Shown here: positions 50,278 through 58,549 of the stretch, piece by piece
How positions within the stretch are numbered: the first letter of the stretch is position 1
Layout of the letters: each line of letters opens with the position of its first letter
Source of the DNA: Labrys miyagiensis
Lineage (GTDB): Bacteria; Pseudomonadota; Alphaproteobacteria; Rhizobiales; Labraceae
Reading direction: 5' to 3'
Assembly (NCBI RefSeq): GCF_030160835.1
Contig: NZ_BSPC01000036.1
Location: 1 to 64,000 of the forward strand
Length of the DNA: 64,000 nucleotides
The notes under the pieces: generated by a model
Told to the model about the DNA's origin: nothing
What the model saw: only the letters and a program-made list of their open reading frames with translations
Database searches by the model: none
Program-made: the position numbers and the translations under genes

Positions 50278-51111
50278 CTACAACTCCAGCGTTCCCTCGA
50301 TCAGAATCTGCGTGTTGCCGCCCACCAGCACCTTGTTCCCGACGGCGCTGACATAGACGCGCCCGACCCGGCCGATTTTGGTGCCCTGCGCCAGCACGAT
50401 CGGCGCGCTCAGCCGGCCCTGGCCCTGCAGCCAATGGGCAAGGGCGGCGTTGAGCGAGCCGGTGATGGGATCCTCGCTCATGCCGCTGGAGGGCGCGAGC
50501 AGGCGAACTTCGTAGTCGCATTCTCCGCCGGGGGGATGGGCACCAATCACCCCGATCGGCTGGAAGGCCGGCCAGCGCACTTTGGCGGAATCAAGGGCCA
50601 GCACGTCCTCGGCACTCGCGAGCTCCAGCACGGGGCGGGGCGAGCCGTTGTTCAGCATCGCCGTGCGGAGAATGCGGCCGGGATCGACCGCCAGCGCCGC
50701 AGCGATGGTCTCCAGCGTCTCGGCCGGCATCGGCTCGATGGTGGTAGGCGGGGCCGTGAAGGCCGGCACCGCGCCGCCGACATCGATCTCGACGATACCG
50801 ACCCCGCATTGCTGCCGCACGATCCCAGCCGTCGCCGGCTTGCCACCGGCGCGGAGCCAAGCGGCGCAACTGCCGAGGGTTGGATGGCCGGCGAAGGGCA
50901 TCTCATAGGCCGGCGTGAAAATGCGCACCTTGTAGTCCGCGTCGGTATCATCAGGCGGCAGCAGGAAGGTGGTCTCGGCCAGGTTCGTCCAGGTGGCGAA
51001 GGCCTGCATCGCCTCGTCCGAGAGGCCGTCACTGTCGAGCACGACGGCAAGGCCATTGCCACGGGTGGAGACGGAGGTGAAGACATCACACTGGATGAAG
51101 CGTCGTTTCAT
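50278..51111 (-). CDS. PhzF-family isomerase/epimerase, 277 aa
   Basis: PhzF fold with two hotdog-like halves. Family motifs are QCDVFTSVSTRGNGLAVV (residues 7-24), the catalytic glutamate in NLAETTFLLP (about 47), and AGHPTLGSCAAWL (about 74-86). The late SEDPITGSLNAALAHWL is the second conserved segment. Enzymes of this group isomerise or epimerise small acids; no phenazine genes are near. ATG at 51111 starts at the recognised MKRRFIQCDVF beginning. Confidence 0.88.
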   Translation of the reverse strand: MKRRFIQCDVFTSVSTRGNGLAVVLDSDGLSDEAMQAFATWTNLAETTFLLPPDDTDADYKVRIFTPAYEMPFAGHPTLGSCAAWLRAGGKPATAGIVRQQCGVGIVEIDVGGAVPAFTAPPTTIEPMPAETLETIAAALAVDPGRILRTAMLNNGSPRPVLELASAEDVLALDSAKVRWPAFQPIGVIGAHPPGGECDYEVRLLAPSSGMSEDPITGSLNAALAHWLQGQGRLSAPIVLAQGTKIGRVGRVYVSAVGNKVLVGGNTQILIEGTLEL

Positions 51112-51181
51112 GGGAGATTTCCGAGGATTTGGAGATGATGATTCATGCGTGGGCGCTTCCTTGAGTTTGAAGGGCGCCCTT

Positions 51182-51334
51182 GATCCTTCCCCGACTGCGG
51201 GGAAGGTGGCAGTGCGCAGCACTGACGGAAGGGGGAGAGCGACGCGACATCTGGCATTTCCCCTCCTGTCGCGCCACTCTACCCCACCCGTCCCGGCTGC
51301 GCCGGTCCACCCTCCCCGAAGTCGGGGAGGGATT
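51182..51334. repeat. Long inverted repeat family F, copy 1
   Basis: Composite palindrome built from CTTCCCCGACTGCGGGGAAG at the left and CCTCCCCGAAGTCGGGGAGG at the right with complementary inner parts around a central loop. Copy 2, nearly the same layout, lies at 56160-56313 between hemC and hemD. Confidence 0.8.
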
Positions 51335-51371
51335 CCCGTGCATTCTTCGGCAAGGTCGGCATTGGCACCCT

Positions 51372-51971
51372 TCACGCATGCATCAGCAAGGGATAGAGCG
51401 AAGCCACCAGGAGCAGCGCCATCCCGACATTGAAAAGGCGCAGATAGAGCGGCTGGCGCAACAGCCCGCGCAGCACCGTGCCGAAGCCGGCCCAGGCCGC
51501 GATGCAGGGCGCGTTGATGATCAGGTAGATCAGCGAGACGATGGCGATGTTGAGGAAATAGCCGTTCTGCGGCGTATAGGTCGCCACCGCGCCGATCGCC
51601 ATGATCCAGGCCTTGGGGTTGATCCACTGAAAGGCCACCGCCTGCAGGAATCGCATCGGCCGGGCGGCAGCATCCCCGCCGCCGAGGCCGCCGGAGGTGG
51701 CGATCTTCCAGGCGAGGTAGAGCAGATAGAGCGCCCCGCCATAGCGCAGGACCGCGTGCAGCGGCGGGAACAGCACGAAGATGCTGCCGACGCCCAGCCC
51801 CACGGCGAGCACCATGGCAGAGAAGCCGAGGGCGACGCCGAGCAGATGCGGAATGGTCGGTCCAAAACCGAAATTGGCGCCAGAGACCAGCAGCATCGTA
51901 TTGTTGGGTCCTGGGGTGATCGAGGTCACGAAGGCATAGGCCGTGAAGGCGAGCAGGAGTTCGGTGGTCAT
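51372..51971 (-). CDS. LysE/RhtB-family exporter, 199 aa
   Basis: Six-helix exporter of the LysE family with the N-terminal signature FVTSITPGPNNTMLLVSGANFG (residues 14-35). Exports amino acids or similar compounds. It is divergent from the MocR regulator, with a long palindrome in the 95-base gap; MocR proteins often control adjacent transporters, so it is probably the regulator's target. Confidence 0.87.
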   Translation of the reverse strand: MTTELLLAFTAYAFVTSITPGPNNTMLLVSGANFGFGPTIPHLLGVALGFSAMVLAVGLGVGSIFVLFPPLHAVLRYGGALYLLYLAWKIATSGGLGGGDAAARPMRFLQAVAFQWINPKAWIMAIGAVATYTPQNGYFLNIAIVSLIYLIINAPCIAAWAGFGTVLRGLLRQPLYLRLFNVGMALLLVASLYPLLMHA

Positions 51972-52012
51972 GCGCTGTACCGGCGGTTCGTTGCTTGCCG
52001 CGACTTTACCGA

Positions 52013-52047
52013 TGTGACACTATCATCGCCATCGTTATAGCGTCACA
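52013..52047. promoter_or_regulatory. Candidate MocR operator between lysE-type and mocR-type genes
   Basis: Arms TGTGACACTAT (52013-52023) and ATAGCGTCACA (52037-52047) are complementary at 10 of 11 positions with a 13-base spacer. The site is central to the divergent promoter, 20 bases before the MocR gene. Confidence 0.65.
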
Positions 52048-52066
52048 TGACACTTTGGAATTTTGC

Positions 52067-53446
52067 ATGCGTCTCGCCTCACCCTGGAAGCCCCGCCTCG
52101 CCGAAGGCGCAGGCCTGCCCTATGAACGGCTGGTCGCCGCCCTGGCCGACGATATCGCCGCCGAAAACCTGGCGCATGGCGCCCGCCTGCCGCCCCATCG
52201 CGAGCTTGCCTACCGGCTCGGCATCGGGATCGGCACGGTCACCAAGGCCTATGCGGTGCTGGAGCGCCGCGGCCTGGTGCAGAGCGAGCGCGGTCGCGGC
52301 ATGTTCGTGGCGGGGCTGGCGCCGCGCCCGGCGGAGGTGATCGACCTCAGCGTCAACCTGCCGCCCCAGGCGTTGAGCGACCGCCTGCTGGCTGCGACCC
52401 TGACCTCGCTGGCACGGCGGCTCGACGCCGGCACGTTCGGCTCCTATCTGCCGCCCGCCGGGCGCGACGACCATCGCGCTCTGCTCGCCCGCTGGCTGGC
52501 CGCCCAGAGGCTGGAGGCGGCGCCCGAACGGCTGCTGATCTGCCACGGCGCCCAGCATGCCATCGCGGTCGCCTTTGCCGCCGCCGCGCCGGCCGGTGGT
52601 GTGGTGCTGACCGAGGCCCTGACCTATCCCGGCGCCATCATGCTGGCGCGCCAGCGCGGCGATCGCCTCATCGGGCTCGATCTTGATGGGCAGGGGATGC
52701 GGCCCGACGCGCTGGAGAAAGCCCTGCGTTCGCCCGCCTGCGCCGAGGGCACGCGGCTCCTTTACGTGACGCCGTCGCTGCACAATCCCACCGCCGCAAC
52801 CATGGGGGCTGCGCGGCGCGAGGAGATCGTGCGCCTCTGCCGTGCGCATGACGTCATCATCGTCGAGGACGACATCCATGCCATCCTGGTTGGGCCCGAA
52901 CTGCTGCCGCTCGCCATGCTGGCGCCGGAGCGCACGCTGCATGTCAGCGGCCTCTCGAAGACGCTGAGCCCGGGCCTGCGCATCGGCTCGCTGGTGGTAC
53001 CGCCCGCCTTCCTCGACCGCGCCCTCACGGCCCTGCGCGCCACCTGCACCATGGCCTCGCCGCTCGCCTGCCTGATCATGGAGCAATGGCTGACGGATGG
53101 CACCGCCCACTCCGTCGCCGCCTCGATCCGCACCGATGCGGCAAGGCGCATGCATCTCGCCCGCACCCTCCTGCGCCTCGATCATCGCGCCGATGCTCCG
53201 GGCTACCACCTCTGGCTGCCCATGCCGACAGCCCGCGCCGACTCTTTCGCCGGCGCCGCCATGGCCAAGGGCATCCGCGTCATGCCACCCCGCGCGCCGA
53301 TGGTCGATACCAATGCGGCAGCAGGCGGCATCCGCCTCAGCCTCGGCGCACCCCCCTTCGACACGCTCCGCCAGAGCCTGACCACCCTCGCCGGGCTTCT
53401 GGGCGACGGGCCGGTGCAGAGCTATGGGGATTTGGCAGTGCTGTGA
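52067..53446 (+). CDS. MocR-type GntR/aminotransferase-fold regulator, 459 aa
   Basis: N-terminal GntR winged helix (about 10-80; LPPHRELAYRLGIGIGTVTKAYAVLERRG) joined to a fold-type I aminotransferase domain (about 110-455). The PLP lysine is in HVSGLSKTLSPGLRIG; IIVEDDIHAIL supplies the conserved aspartate. MocR proteins use PLP as a sensor for amines or amino acids. ATG at 52067 starts the wHTH directly. Divergent from the LysE-type exporter. Seems complete. Confidence 0.9.
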   Translation: MRLASPWKPRLAEGAGLPYERLVAALADDIAAENLAHGARLPPHRELAYRLGIGIGTVTKAYAVLERRGLVQSERGRGMFVAGLAPRPAEVIDLSVNLPPQALSDRLLAATLTSLARRLDAGTFGSYLPPAGRDDHRALLARWLAAQRLEAAPERLLICHGAQHAIAVAFAAAAPAGGVVLTEALTYPGAIMLARQRGDRLIGLDLDGQGMRPDALEKALRSPACAEGTRLLYVTPSLHNPTAATMGAARREEIVRLCRAHDVIIVEDDIHAILVGPELLPLAMLAPERTLHVSGLSKTLSPGLRIGSLVVPPAFLDRALTALRATCTMASPLACLIMEQWLTDGTAHSVAASIRTDAARRMHLARTLLRLDHRADAPGYHLWLPMPTARADSFAGAAMAKGIRVMPPRAPMVDTNAAAGGIRLSLGAPPFDTLRQSLTTLAGLLGDGPVQSYGDLAVL

Positions 53447-53524
53447 GGGGCGCGCCGCGTCCGCATGGCCGGGGCCACTACACTGTGACTGGCATTCCCC
53501 GCCTCAACTTTCCGGAGAATGTTT

Positions 53525-53920
53525 CTAGGCGGGTTTGAAGACGGCCTCGAGGTGATGCCCATCCGGATCGATCACGAACGCGGCGTAGTAATGCGGGCCA
53601 TAATGCGCCCTGAGGCCGGGGGCGCCATTGTCTGTGCCGCCTAGTGCCAGGGCGGCCTGGTGAAAGCGCTGCACCGCTTCCTCGTCCGGTGCGGCAAAGG
53701 CAAGATGGAAGCCGGGGCCTGGCGGGCGCTGCCCCTCCGGCCGATGCTTGAGCGCCAGCTTGTCGCCGCCGCCGGCCTGACCGTAGCCGACCGCCTGGCC
53801 CGCTTCGCCCGGCCGGAGGTCTTCCCAGACACGCACATAGCCGAGCGGCGCGAGCACCCCGTCATAGAAGACGGCAGCATGCTCGATATCCGAGACGCCG
53901 AGGGAGATGTGGTGGAGCAT
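53525..53920 (-). CDS. VOC-family protein, 131 aa
   Basis: VOC domain with MLHHISLGVSDIEHAAVFYDGVL at the start (first metal-ligand histidine in LHHISL) and YYAAFVIDPDGHHLEAVFKP at the end (glutamate ligand before the final strand). Close in type to lactoylglutathione-lyase-like stand-alone proteins; activity unknown. ATG at 53920 was chosen on similarity, preceded by AGAGG. It is convergent with the MocR gene. Confidence 0.85.
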   Translation of the reverse strand: MLHHISLGVSDIEHAAVFYDGVLAPLGYVRVWEDLRPGEAGQAVGYGQAGGGDKLALKHRPEGQRPPGPGFHLAFAAPDEEAVQRFHQAALALGGTDNGAPGLRAHYGPHYYAAFVIDPDGHHLEAVFKPA

Positions 53921-54153
53921 GGTGAGGCCTCTTGCAGCAGGATTGTCCTTACGGAAGGGTGCCACCGCAGGGACACGGTCGCAACAGCGCAAGGCGTTCA
54001 GGGCCTCGATTGCGATCGAGGACGCCCGGATGGCGATCGAGGTCTCCGATCCCCAAGCCCTGCGCCATGAAAGGAGCCTCGTTCCCATTCCCCGAGCCCT
54101 TCGATGCGCCTTTTCAGCCTACGCAGGCTCCGCGAGCGGCGGGCCTGGCGAGC

Positions 54154-54504
54154 CTACACGCTGGCCCCGTCAAACATCTTGATCTCCAGCGCCTCGAGAT
54201 TGGCTTCCGGCACGCAGCGCAGATTGATCGCGCGCATATCGGTGCCATCGGGTGCCGTAGCGGCGGAGAAGGCCTGGGTGCCGCAGGTTGTGCAGAAGCG
54301 ATGCTCGATTCTGTGCTTGTTGAAGAAGTAGGATTTCAGCGCCTCTTGCCCGCTTGTCAGCTCGAACTGCGTGGCGGGCACGAAGGTCAGCAGCGAGCCC
54401 TTCCGCCGGCAGAAGGAACAATTGCAGCTCATCGCCTGCTTCGGCAGATCGGCATCCACGCTGAAAGTGACTTCGCCACAGTGACAGGCGCCTGAATAGG
54501 CCAT
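54154..54504 (-). CDS. GFA/CENP-V-type zinc protein, 116 aa
   Basis: Glutathione-dependent formaldehyde-activating (GFA) fold. Zinc-binding cysteines occur as CHCG (about 7-10), CNCSFC (27-32) and CTTCG (about 70-74). Family members include Gfa and many of unknown substrate. It reads leftwards, toward the VOC gene at 53525-53920. Confidence 0.87.
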   Translation of the reverse strand: MAYSGACHCGEVTFSVDADLPKQAMSCNCSFCRRKGSLLTFVPATQFELTSGQEALKSYFFNKHRIEHRFCTTCGTQAFSAATAPDGTDMRAINLRCVPEANLEALEIKMFDGASV

Positions 54505-54603
54505 TCGTATCCCTCCCTGAAGAATCCCAGGCTTGCAAGAGCGCGGTCATGATAGGAAGCGCTCCTGTTGCGTCAATGCGCCCTTGCTCCGGAGATGACG
54601 GCG

Positions 54604-55065
54604 ATGCCCGAAGACTTTTTCATCCGCCCCGTCGAGCGCGCCGACCATGATCAATGGCTGCGCCTGTGGGAGGGCTACAATGTCTTCTATGGCCGGGTGG
54701 GGCCTGACGCGCTTGCTCCGGAAATCACGGCCTGCACATGGCAGCGTTTCTTCGACGGCTACGAGCCGGTTCATGCCCTGGTTGCCGAGCGCGAGGGGAG
54801 GCTGATCGGCCTCAGCCATTATCTCTTCCATCGCACCACGGTGGCCATCGGCCCGAACTGCTATCTGCAGGACCTGTTCACCGCCGAGGCCGCGCGCGGG
54901 CTCGGTGTCGGCCGGGCGCTGATCGAGGAAGTCTACCGCCGGGCCAGGGCCATGGGGGCGCCGCGCGTCTATTGGCAAACGCAGGAGAGCAACAGTGTGG
55001 CCCGCCAGCTTTACGACAAGGTGGCCGATCTTTCGGGCTTCATCGTGTATCGAAAGCAGCTTTGA
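54604..55065 (+). CDS. GNAT-family N-acetyltransferase, 153 aa
   Basis: GNAT fold with the acetyl-CoA loop in ARGLGVGRALIEEVY (about 98-112), matching the Q/R-x-x-G-x-G/A motif A, and late SNSVARQLYDKV. Acceptor unknown. ATG at 54604 has GGAG nine bases upstream; an in-frame ATG three codons earlier is possible. It lies 75 bases before hemC on the same strand. Confidence 0.86.
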   Translation: MPEDFFIRPVERADHDQWLRLWEGYNVFYGRVGPDALAPEITACTWQRFFDGYEPVHALVAEREGRLIGLSHYLFHRTTVAIGPNCYLQDLFTAEAARGLGVGRALIEEVYRRARAMGAPRVYWQTQESNSVARQLYDKVADLSGFIVYRKQL

Positions 55066-55140
55066 GCCCTCGGACGCCCTTTGACTCGACCTATCCTCCG
55101 GCGCTAAGCAGCCTCAAACCATTCGGAAAGCAGCCGCATC

Positions 55141-56061
55141 GTGTCCATTCTGTTGCGCCTCGGGACGAGAGGCAGTCCGCTTGCGCTGGCGCAGGCGCGG
55201 GAGACCCAGGCCCTGCTGGCGCGGGCGCACGACATCGCGCCCGAGCGCATCGAGATCCGCGTGATCAAGACCTCGGGCGACATAATCCGCGACCGCCCGC
55301 TCTCCGAGGTCGGCGGCAAGGGCCTGTTTACCAGGGAGATCGAGCGCGCGCTCGCCGATGGCGAGATCGATATCGGCGTGCATTCGGCCAAGGACATGTC
55401 GACCCTCCTGCCGGACGGGCTGGTGCTCAGCGCCTTCCTGGAACGGGAGGACGTGCGCGATGCCCTGATCTCGCCGAAGGCTGCCTCCATCGCCGCCTTG
55501 CCGTTGGGCGCCGTCATCGGTACCGCGGCCTTGCGGCGCCAGGCCCAGGTGAAGCATCTCAGGCCCGATCTGAACACCATCCTGTTCCGCGGCAATGTCG
55601 AGACGCGCCTGCGCAAGATCGCCGAGGGCGAGGCCGATGCCACGTTGCTCGCCGTGGCCGGGCTGAAGCGGCTCGGCCTCCTCGATCATGCCACCGCCAT
55701 CCTGAGCGAGGAGGATTTCCTGCCCGCCATCGGGCAGGGCGCCATCGGCCTGGAGACGCGGGCCGACGACGGCGAGACCGGCCGCCTCGTCGCCGGCATC
55801 GACCATCGCGAGACGCATCTTGCCCTCACGCTGGAGCGCGCCTTCCTCCGCGTGCTCGATGGCTCCTGCCGTACGCCCATTGCTGGGCACGCCAAAGTGG
55901 CGGGCGAGCGGATCAGCTTCCGCGGCCAGATCCTCAAGCCTGACGGCAGCGCCATGCACGAGGCCACCCGCAGCGGCGGCCTCGCCGAGGCGGAGGCGCT
56001 CGGGCGCTCGGCCGGCGAGGAGCTGCGCTCCGCGGGCGGGCCGGACTTCTTCGCGGGGTAG
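55141..56061 (+). CDS. hemC: Porphobilinogen deaminase (hydroxymethylbilane synthase), 306 aa
   Basis: HemC polymerises four porphobilinogen units to hydroxymethylbilane in tetrapyrrole synthesis. The start is GTG. RLGTRGSPLALAQA is at residues 6-19, HSAKDM with the catalytic aspartate at about 81-86, and the dipyrromethane-cofactor cysteine is in LDGSCRTPIAG near residue 243. Full length. hemD follows after a 317-base palindrome-rich spacer. Confidence 0.95.
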   Translation: MSILLRLGTRGSPLALAQARETQALLARAHDIAPERIEIRVIKTSGDIIRDRPLSEVGGKGLFTREIERALADGEIDIGVHSAKDMSTLLPDGLVLSAFLEREDVRDALISPKAASIAALPLGAVIGTAALRRQAQVKHLRPDLNTILFRGNVETRLRKIAEGEADATLLAVAGLKRLGLLDHATAILSEEDFLPAIGQGAIGLETRADDGETGRLVAGIDHRETHLALTLERAFLRVLDGSCRTPIAGHAKVAGERISFRGQILKPDGSAMHEATRSGGLAEAEALGRSAGEELRSAGGPDFFAG

Positions 56062-56378
56062 ATGGTATGCCGATCTCCAGATCGGCACGGAAACGCTATA
56101 CTTTAAGGAAAGTGCCGATTTGGAGGTCCATAGGCGCTAAAATAAGCCAAAAGGGCGCGGGAATCCCTCCCCGACTGCGGGGAGGGTGGACCGGCGAAGC
56201 CGGGACGGGTGGGGGAGAGTGGCGCGACAAGGCAGAAATAAGCAGCTGTCGCGCCGCTCTCCCCCTTCCGTCAGTGCTTCGCACTGACACCTTCCCCGCA
56301 GTCGGGGAAGGATCCAGGTCGCGCCCTCGGCATATCTTAGCGCCTATGGACCTGGAGGTCGGCCCACCAGGGAACCCC
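56062..56378. repeat. Nested palindromes between hemC and hemD, including family F copy 2
   Basis: Inner part 56160-56313 is family F copy 2 (CTCCCCGACTGCGGGGAG and a complementary partner). It is enclosed by perfect 17-base arms AGGTCCATAGGCGCTAA (56124-56140) and its complement (56337-56353). A third short palindrome, CCGATCT-ccAGATCGG, is at about 56080-56097. No gene is seen. Confidence 0.85.
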
Positions 56379-57080
56379 ATGGCACGCGTTCTCGTCACAA
56401 GGCCGATCGAGGAGGCGCGGCAGACCGTGCTCGCCTTGGAACAGCGCGGCCACCGGGCGCTGATCGATCCCATGCTCGAGATCGTCTTCCGGGCCGATCC
56501 CCTGCCGGCGGGGCCTTTCGATGTGCTGATCGTCACCAGCGGCAATGCGCTCGCGGCCCTCAGACAGCGCCGGGAGTTCGAGGCCCTTGCCGCCACGCCG
56601 CTCGTCGCTGTCGGCAGGCGCACCGGCGCGGCGGCGCGGGCGATGGGCTTTGCCGAGGTCGAGACGCTCGGGCGCGATGTCACGAGCCTCGTCGCGCATG
56701 TCCGCGAGCGTTGGCGGGAACCCAGGCGCGCGCTCTATCTCGCCGGAGCGGACCGCAGCGGCGATCTTGCCACAGATCTTGCCGCATTTGATCATGATGT
56801 CACGCTATCAGTGGTTTATGAGGCGCATCAGGCCGTGCAGTTCCGGCCGGAGACCGCGTCTGCCTTCGCTGCCGGCGCTGTTGACGCGGTGCTGCATTAT
56901 TCGGCCCGCACCGCCGACGCCTTCATCGCCTGCGCTGGCGGGGAGGCGGGAATGGCGCGGCTCGACGTGCGGCATCTATGCCTGTCGCGCAAGGTGGCGG
57001 AGGTGCTTCGCAGGGCCGGTGCGGCAAGGGTTGCCTTTGCGGCGCGGCCGGAGGAAGATGCCTTGCTTGCGCTGATTTGA
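56379..57080 (+). CDS. hemD: Uroporphyrinogen-III synthase, 233 aa
   Basis: HemD closes hydroxymethylbilane to uroporphyrinogen III. The fold is recognised from VLVTRPIEEARQT at the N-terminus, VTSGNALAAL, and VDAVLHYSARTADAF, the weakly conserved HemD landmarks, and from its place between hemC and the mitofilin-like gene. ATG at 56379 follows AGGGAA; an in-frame start 33 bases earlier lies in the repeat and is less likely. Confidence 0.9.
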   Translation: MARVLVTRPIEEARQTVLALEQRGHRALIDPMLEIVFRADPLPAGPFDVLIVTSGNALAALRQRREFEALAATPLVAVGRRTGAAARAMGFAEVETLGRDVTSLVAHVRERWREPRRALYLAGADRSGDLATDLAAFDHDVTLSVVYEAHQAVQFRPETASAFAAGAVDAVLHYSARTADAFIACAGGEAGMARLDVRHLCLSRKVAEVLRRAGAARVAFAARPEEDALLALI

Positions 57081-57156
57081 ACGGGATGCGCTCGGGATTT
57101 TTCGTGCTATAGGCAAGGCCGGATCGGGTCTCCTTGAGGTTTGCCAAGAGGTCTAT

Positions 57157-58542
57157 ATGGTACGAGAAGACGACACGGAAGGCAGGCTGCAAAGGCAGAA
57201 AAGCGCCGGCCTAGGCCCCGCAACGCTGGATTTGAACGCGACGGAAGTTGCGCACGAATCAAAGTCTTCCTCTACGGAGACTCCAGCGGAGCCGGCGGAA
57301 CCCGGGATCGCTCCGCTCGACGCGAGCGCCCCCGTCGCCCAGAGCGGGGAAGGAGAGACGGTCAAGCCGCAGGAAACCGCCGCCGCGCCGCCGCCTCCGG
57401 AGCCGCCTGCCGCCGATCGATCCTCGTCCGAGATCCCTTCGCCCCAACTCGAGGCGTATGATCCGCCGCCACCGCCCCGCTCCAGCCTGCCGGTGGTGCT
57501 TGCCGCCGTGGTGGGCGGCATCATCGGCGGCGGCCTCGTGCTCGCCGCCGTAGCCTATGACCTGATCCCGCTTGGCCGGACCGGCGTCGGGGCCGAGGTC
57601 CTGGTTCCCCGTCTTACCGCGGCCGAACAGGACATCGCCTCCAACAAGGCGGCCATCGACCAGGCTCTCGGCAAGGTCGCGACCGTCGAGGTCGCGGCCA
57701 AGACGGCGCAGGACGCCGCCAACAATGCCCTGAACCTCGCCGGCGACGCGCAGAAGGCGGCGAGCGCAGCCAGCAGCGCCGGCAGCACGGCCAATGAGGC
57801 TCCTGCCGCCCCTCCCGCCACCGTACCCGACCTTTCCAGCATCACCGACCGGCTGGGCAAGAGCGATGCCGAGATCGCCGCCCTGACGGACCGCCTCGGC
57901 AAGGCGGAGACGGATGTCGCAACCCTGAACGATGCCATGCGCCAGGTCGGCACCGCCACCGGCAGCCTTTCCCAGCAGATCGCCGATCTCAAGACGGCCG
58001 TCGCCAACACCCCGGACAAGGCGGCCGCCTATGCCGTCGCGCTGTCGCAGCTCGGCGAAGCCGTCCGCAGCGGCAAGCCTTTCGCGGCCGAGCTCAATAC
58101 TGCCAAGGCGCTGGGCGGCAATGCCGAGGCGCTGGCGCCGCTGGCCAGCCTCGCCCAGACCGGCACCCCCTCGGTGGAGGCGCTCGCCGGCAGCTATGAG
58201 GCGGTGAAGCCGCAGATCGTGGCGGCGCTGACGCCCAAGCCCGCCGATCCGCCGCCGGATGCCAGCATGCTCGACCGCCTCACCTCGAGCCTCAGTGGCA
58301 TCGTCACCACCACGCCGGAGGGCGACGTGCCTGCCGGCGATCCGGGTTGGCCGGCCCAGAAGGTCGCCGATGCCCTGCACAAGGGCGACCTGCCCGGCGC
58401 CATCGCCGCCTTCAAGGCGATGCCCGAGGCCGCCCAGCAGGCGGGCGCCGCCTGGCTGTCCCAGGCCTCCGGCGCCGCCTCGGCCTTCGACCTGATCAAG
58501 GCGCAGACCAGCGCTGCCCTGCAAAAATTCACCGGCCAGTGA
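57157..58542 (+). CDS. Mitofilin-like (Mic60-type) inner-membrane protein, 461 aa
   Basis: Soluble, disordered, Pro/Glu-rich N-terminus (1-109), one membrane helix (about 110-133), a long coiled-coil/helical periplasmic region (about 145-275, heptad-rich and Ala-rich) and a C-terminal helical domain (about 290-450) of the mitofilin family. In alphaproteobacteria the Mic60 relative lies beside the hem genes before hemY, exactly as here. It is thought to shape or tether the inner membrane, as its mitochondrial relative shapes cristae. Confidence 0.82.
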   Translation: MVREDDTEGRLQRQKSAGLGPATLDLNATEVAHESKSSSTETPAEPAEPGIAPLDASAPVAQSGEGETVKPQETAAAPPPPEPPAADRSSSEIPSPQLEAYDPPPPPRSSLPVVLAAVVGGIIGGGLVLAAVAYDLIPLGRTGVGAEVLVPRLTAAEQDIASNKAAIDQALGKVATVEVAAKTAQDAANNALNLAGDAQKAASAASSAGSTANEAPAAPPATVPDLSSITDRLGKSDAEIAALTDRLGKAETDVATLNDAMRQVGTATGSLSQQIADLKTAVANTPDKAAAYAVALSQLGEAVRSGKPFAAELNTAKALGGNAEALAPLASLAQTGTPSVEALAGSYEAVKPQIVAALTPKPADPPPDASMLDRLTSSLSGIVTTTPEGDVPAGDPGWPAQKVADALHKGDLPGAIAAFKAMPEAAQQAGAAWLSQASGAASAFDLIKAQTSAALQKFTGQ

Positions 58543-58549
58543 GGCCTCG

